The position numbers and the translations under genes were made by a program. The notes beneath the pieces were generated by a model that saw only the letters and a program-made list of their open reading frames with translations, was not told the origin of the DNA and made no database searches. A stretch of DNA of 64,000 bases from Pusillimonas sp. (GTDB lineage Bacteria; Pseudomonadota; Gammaproteobacteria; Burkholderiales; Burkholderiaceae_B). Position 1 is the stretch's first letter. Each line of letters starts with the position of its first letter. Shown in pieces: positions 61,474 to 64,000 of this stretch. The stretch spans positions 62,001 through 126,000 of the forward strand of contig NZ_JAJUFE010000001.1 of NCBI RefSeq assembly GCF_029263785.1, given 5' to 3'.

Positions 61474-62526
61474 ATGACAACGATTTCAAATAATAAGGAA
61501 TTGCGCGACTTCATCATCGGTCTTCCCAAGACCGAGCTTCATCTTCACATTGAAGGCACCCTCGAGCCTGGCATGATTTTTTCTCTGGCTCAACGTAACG
61601 GCGTGACGCTCCCTTATGCGTCCGAGCAGGCGCTGCGCGACGCCTATGCGTTTACCGACCTTCAGTCATTTCTCGACCTTTACTACGCTGGAGCGGGCGT
61701 CCTTCTGACCGAACAGGACTTTCACGACATGACTATCGCTTACCTGAAGCGAGCTCATGCCGATGGCGCACGACACGTCGAGATCATGTTTGACCCTCAA
61801 ACCCATACTGTTCGGGGCGTCCCCATTGACACAGTCTTCCAGGGCCTGGCATCTGCCGCAAGGCAGGCTCGTTCGCAGTGGGGGATCAGCAGTTACTTCA
61901 TACTTAGCTTCCTGCGTCATCTAAGCGAAGAAGACGCGTTTGCCACCCTTGAGCAAGCCTTGCCGCTCCGAAAGGATTACGCTGACCTGTGGATTGCCAT
62001 TGGTCTGGATTCGGCCGAACGAGGAAACCCACCCGAAAAATTCGCTCGGGTCTATGCGAAGTGCCGTGAGCTGGGATTCCGGCTGGTCGCTCATGCGGGC
62101 GAAGAAGGTCCGCCCGACTACGTGCGCGATGCACTCGACCTGCTCAAGGTCGAACGCATCGACCACGGGGTCCGAAGCGAAGAAGACCCGGCCCTGATGC
62201 AACGCCTTGCCGAAATGCAGATGCCGCTGACAGTCTGCCCACTTTCCAATTTGAAGCTCTGCGTGTTCGACTCCATGGAACAACACAATATTGCCCGCCT
62301 GTTGCGCCAGGGTTTACGGGTCACCGTCAATTCCGACGATCCGGCCTACTTTGGCGGCTACCTGGTTGACAACTATCTTGCGATAGCGCAGTCGCTTGAT
62401 CTAGGTCGGGACGACCTGGGTGTTCTGGCGCGCAACAGCATTCTGGCCTCTTTCTTGCCAGACTCCGACAAGCAATCCTTGCTCAACGAACTCGATAATT
62501 ACCTGGCAAAGCACAACGTGATTTGA
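61474..62526 (+). CDS. Adenine deaminase (adenosine deaminase superfamily, ADE type)
   Basis: A zinc amidohydrolase of 350 residues. Metal and catalytic residues are intact: PKTELHLHIEGTLEP (His23, His25), HAGEEGPPDYVRDALDLL, RIDHGVRSEEDPALM and VNSDDPAYFGGYLVDNYLAI. The segments SSYFILSFLRHLSEEDAFAT and GLDSAERGNPPEKFARVYAK match the group reassigned from adenosine deaminase to adenine deaminase (adenine to hypoxanthine). So adenine is the more likely substrate, though annotations often say add. A terminator follows 8 bp after the stop. Confidence 0.88.
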   Translation: MTTISNNKELRDFIIGLPKTELHLHIEGTLEPGMIFSLAQRNGVTLPYASEQALRDAYAFTDLQSFLDLYYAGAGVLLTEQDFHDMTIAYLKRAHADGARHVEIMFDPQTHTVRGVPIDTVFQGLASAARQARSQWGISSYFILSFLRHLSEEDAFATLEQALPLRKDYADLWIAIGLDSAERGNPPEKFARVYAKCRELGFRLVAHAGEEGPPDYVRDALDLLKVERIDHGVRSEEDPALMQRLAEMQMPLTVCPLSNLKLCVFDSMEQHNIARLLRQGLRVTVNSDDPAYFGGYLVDNYLAIAQSLDLGRDDLGVLARNSILASFLPDSDKQSLLNELDNYLAKHNVI

Positions 62527-62534
62527 CGGGCAAT

Positions 62535-62566
62535 AAAAAACCCCATCGCATGATGGGGTTTTTTTT
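62535..62566. terminator. Bidirectional terminator between adenine deaminase and cspA
   Basis: AAAAAACCCCATC-GCAT-GATGGGGTTTTTT forms a GC-rich stem with A-runs before and T-runs after, so it works in both directions. Confidence 0.9.
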
Positions 62567-62570
62567 GAAA

Positions 62571-62596
62571 GCCTGCTGCCCGATCAGGCAGCAGGC
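62571..62596 (-). terminator. Perfect 10-bp hairpin after cspA
   Basis: GCCTGCTGCC-6 bases-GGCAGCAGGC lies 13 bp after the cspA stop and just before the bidirectional terminator. On the minus strand only TTTC follows, so it may protect the cspA mRNA 3' end or assist termination. Confidence 0.6.
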
Positions 62597-62609
62597 AACC
62601 AGGCAATAT

Positions 62610-62819
62610 TCAGATAACCTGGATCGACTTGGCTTGAGGACCTTTCTGGCCTTCAGCAGACACGTAAGAAACGCGCTGGTTCTCTTCGAGGGTTTTGAAG
62701 CCCGTGCCCATGATGTCGGTGTGATGTGCAAAGAGATCTTTGCCACCGGCCTCAGGCTTGATGAAGCCGTAGCCTTTTTCGTTGTTGAACCATTTAACAA
62801 TACCAGTTTCAGTTTGCAT
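62610..62819 (-). CDS. Cold-shock domain protein (CspA family)
   Basis: A 69-residue single cold-shock domain that binds ssDNA/RNA. RNP1 is KGYGFIKP and RNP2 is DLFAHHTDI; the start TETGIVKWFNNEKGYGFIKP and the end SVSAEGQKGPQAKSIQVI-like segment are standard. Its promoter (listed separately) predicts a 5' leader of about 124 nt, similar to the long leaders that regulate E. coli cspA. Whether it is cold-induced cannot be read from sequence. Confidence 0.95.
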   Translation of the reverse strand: MQTETGIVKWFNNEKGYGFIKPEAGGKDLFAHHTDIMGTGFKTLEENQRVSYVSAEGQKGPQAKSIQVI

Positions 62820-62949
62820 TTTTGCAACCCTTTAAAAATATGAGCAAAACGCCCGGGGAACAGACTATCAAGGGTGGAGATGGAGCAAAAAAGTACTGTT
62901 TTTGGTACTGATTGGACAAACTACAACGAACTTGAAAATCTAGCGAATC

Positions 62950-62978
62950 ATCGTAGCGGTGGGCCATGTCCAAGTCAA
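62950..62978 (-). promoter_or_regulatory. Sigma70 promoter of cspA
   Basis: On the minus strand TTGACT (62978-62973), a 17-base spacer and TACGAT (62955-62950). Initiation near 62943 gives a leader of about 124 nt. It overlaps the 5' end of a longer reading frame of mpg, which supports the shorter mpg start. Confidence 0.6.
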
Positions 62979-63067
62979 GCGATAATTACCAAAATCTTCG
63001 ATTTTTTTGCGACAAGACGTTTTGCCGCAAAATCACAACACTACATCACACCCAAACCGATATTTTC

Positions 63068-63619
63068 ATGCAAAGGCTACCCCGCGATTTCTACGCCCGA
63101 GACACTGTGACTGTCGCTCGAGATTTACTCGGGAAAACACTGGTGCACCATGTTGAAGGTCGACCGCGCATGGCACGAATTGTCGAGGTCGAAGCCTATC
63201 TCGGTCCTTCCGATCTGGCGGCACACTCATCCAAAGGCCTTACCCCCCGCACGCGCGCCATGTTTGGACCGCCGGGTCACGCCTATGTATACCTGATCTA
63301 TGGCATGCATCATTGCATGAATGTCGTTACCGAACCCGAAGGCAGCGGAACCGGCGTCTTGCTACGTGCCGTAGAGCCGCTGGCCAATGTCCAGGGCAAT
63401 ACCAAGGGTCCGGGCCTGCTGACGCGGGCCTTGGGAATTGACCTTAGCCATTACGGACACGACCTTTGCAGTGACGAACTGCATCTGCTGGCATCCGAAA
63501 GCGATCCCGCTCCGGAAATCGTCTCCCGCCCTCGGGTGGGCGTAGCCTACGCCCAGGAATGGGCAGAAAAACCGTTGCGCTTCTATATCGCCGGAAATCC
63601 GTTCATATCCCGCAAATAG
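63068..63619 (+). CDS. mpg: 3-methyladenine DNA glycosylase (AAG/MPG type)
   Basis: Removes alkylated purines from DNA in base excision repair. From the ATG at 63068 it has 183 residues and begins MQRLPRDFYARDTVTVARDL, as in the family. EVEAYLGPSDLAAHSSKGLT has the catalytic Glu, followed by FGPPGHAYVYLIYGMHHCMN and GPGLLTRALGID. A longer frame from 62966 adds 34 residues without homology and crosses the cspA promoter. An AidB-like gene 2 kb away also relates to alkylation, but the two are not in one operon. Confidence 0.92.
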   Translation: MQRLPRDFYARDTVTVARDLLGKTLVHHVEGRPRMARIVEVEAYLGPSDLAAHSSKGLTPRTRAMFGPPGHAYVYLIYGMHHCMNVVTEPEGSGTGVLLRAVEPLANVQGNTKGPGLLTRALGIDLSHYGHDLCSDELHLLASESDPAPEIVSRPRVGVAYAQEWAEKPLRFYIAGNPFISRK

Positions 63620-63643
63620 CGAGGGTGACACTGTTCAGCTGCC

Positions 63644-64000
63644 TCATCGCAGAAGCAGCAGTTCGGGTACACAATTGGCCTCACACATTACAACCGCGTT
63701 CTGATCAAAGTCCCGACCCAACGCGGCAGCCAGCTCGCGGCTTACCCCCAGGACAAGCAAACTGGCCTCAGCCGGCCATGGGCCCGAAAAATGCTGACCG
63801 CTTCCGCAGAAATAGGGCCACCCCCTCTGCTCTACAAGGTCGACAAGCTTTTGCTGCCGTTGAGCATTCTGGTCTGAGCTCAACAGACGGCTGAAAGGAT
63901 TGCAGGCTGTGACAACAACGCTGGAACGTACACCATATTGTTCGTGCAGTTCCAGGAGCGGCTGACTGAACTGACCGATCCTGAGCGTGAACGGGTGCGG
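63644..64000 (-). CDS. DUF3293 domain protein (N-terminus beyond window)
   Basis: The C-terminal 118 residues of a gene that continues past the right edge; the frame stays open to 64000. It reads PHPFTLRIGQFSQPLLELHE, then VVVTACNPFSRLLSSDQNAQ, GWPYFCGSGQHFSGPWPAEA, SLLVLGVSRELAAALGRDFD and QNAVVMCEANCVPELLLL. The ACNPFS, W-P-E-like and FDQNAVV elements are the DUF3293 pattern. Function unknown. Convergent with mpg. Confidence 0.82.
   Translation of the reverse strand, partial: PHPFTLRIGQFSQPLLELHEQYGVRSSVVVTACNPFSRLLSSDQNAQRQQKLVDLVEQRGWPYFCGSGQHFSGPWPAEASLLVLGVSRELAAALGRDFDQNAVVMCEANCVPELLLLR

Noticed and set aside
62966-63067. Longer mpg start
   Set aside because: The extra residues have no homology and the first codons overlap a strong divergent cspA promoter.

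Overview
The window is about 64 kb of GC-rich, almost wholly coding chromosome from a betaproteobacterium. It is most likely a member of Burkholderiales, family Alcaligenaceae (Bordetella / Achromobacter / Pusillimonas relatives). The assignment is inferred from gene content: class I PHA genes phaC-phaB-phaR, an EarP/EF-P pair with Arg32, a DUF2863 protein, a fused MaeB malic enzyme, a yej-type peptide transporter, and sdhCDAB-sdhE-gltA next to gntR-mdh-prpCD-acnB-acnA. No prophage, transposase, rRNA operon or CRISPR array was seen.

Layout. 1-7.6 kb (minus): the translation/transcription block scpB-rluB-rimP-nusA-infB, with infB running off the left edge. 7.6-8.4 kb: one initiator tRNA-fMet (plus) with its own promoter and terminator, then about 0.6 kb of apparently non-coding DNA. 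8.4-16.5 kb: a COG0523 GTPase, a FemAB-like acyltransferase, phaR/phaB/phaC, pgeF, rluD and bamD. 16.5-24 kb: a DinG-type helicase, tex, an unrecognised 171-residue protein, trpS and zapE. 24-29.7 kb: the 2-oxoglutarate dehydrogenase operon sucA-odhB-lpdA. 30-48.4 kb: maeB, a palindromic element, gltA and sdhE-B-A-D-C, a GntR regulator, then mdh, prpC, prpD, a small GNAT protein, acnB and acnA. 48.5-52 kb: DUF2863, earP, efp, DUF1178. 52-59 kb: a four-gene peptide ABC transporter and a thermonuclease-like protein. 59-64 kb: an AidB-like flavoprotein, a DUF423 membrane protein, adenine deaminase, a cold-shock protein, 3-methyladenine glycosylase and a partial DUF3293 gene.

How it works together. 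Between 24 and 48 kb lie nearly all TCA-cycle enzymes (citrate synthase, two aconitases, 2-oxoglutarate dehydrogenase, succinate dehydrogenase and its FAD-insertion factor, malate dehydrogenase), malic enzyme, and two enzymes of the 2-methylcitrate pathway. A HutC/UTRA-type GntR regulator sits at its centre. The same 19-bp dyad (TCTTATATAAGATATAAGA) occurs exactly twice in what I read: between gntR and mdh, directly against a good -35 box, and upstream of acnB. I infer one regulator linking both arms of the cluster.

Most of the window is conserved core genome. The least explained parts are in non-coding DNA: the GntR dyads, a 229-bp element with perfect 37-bp terminal inverted repeats between maeB and gltA, terminator-like hairpins in the leaders of rimP and prpC, a structured sucA leader, a hairpin in the mdh leader, and the non-coding gap after tRNA-fMet.
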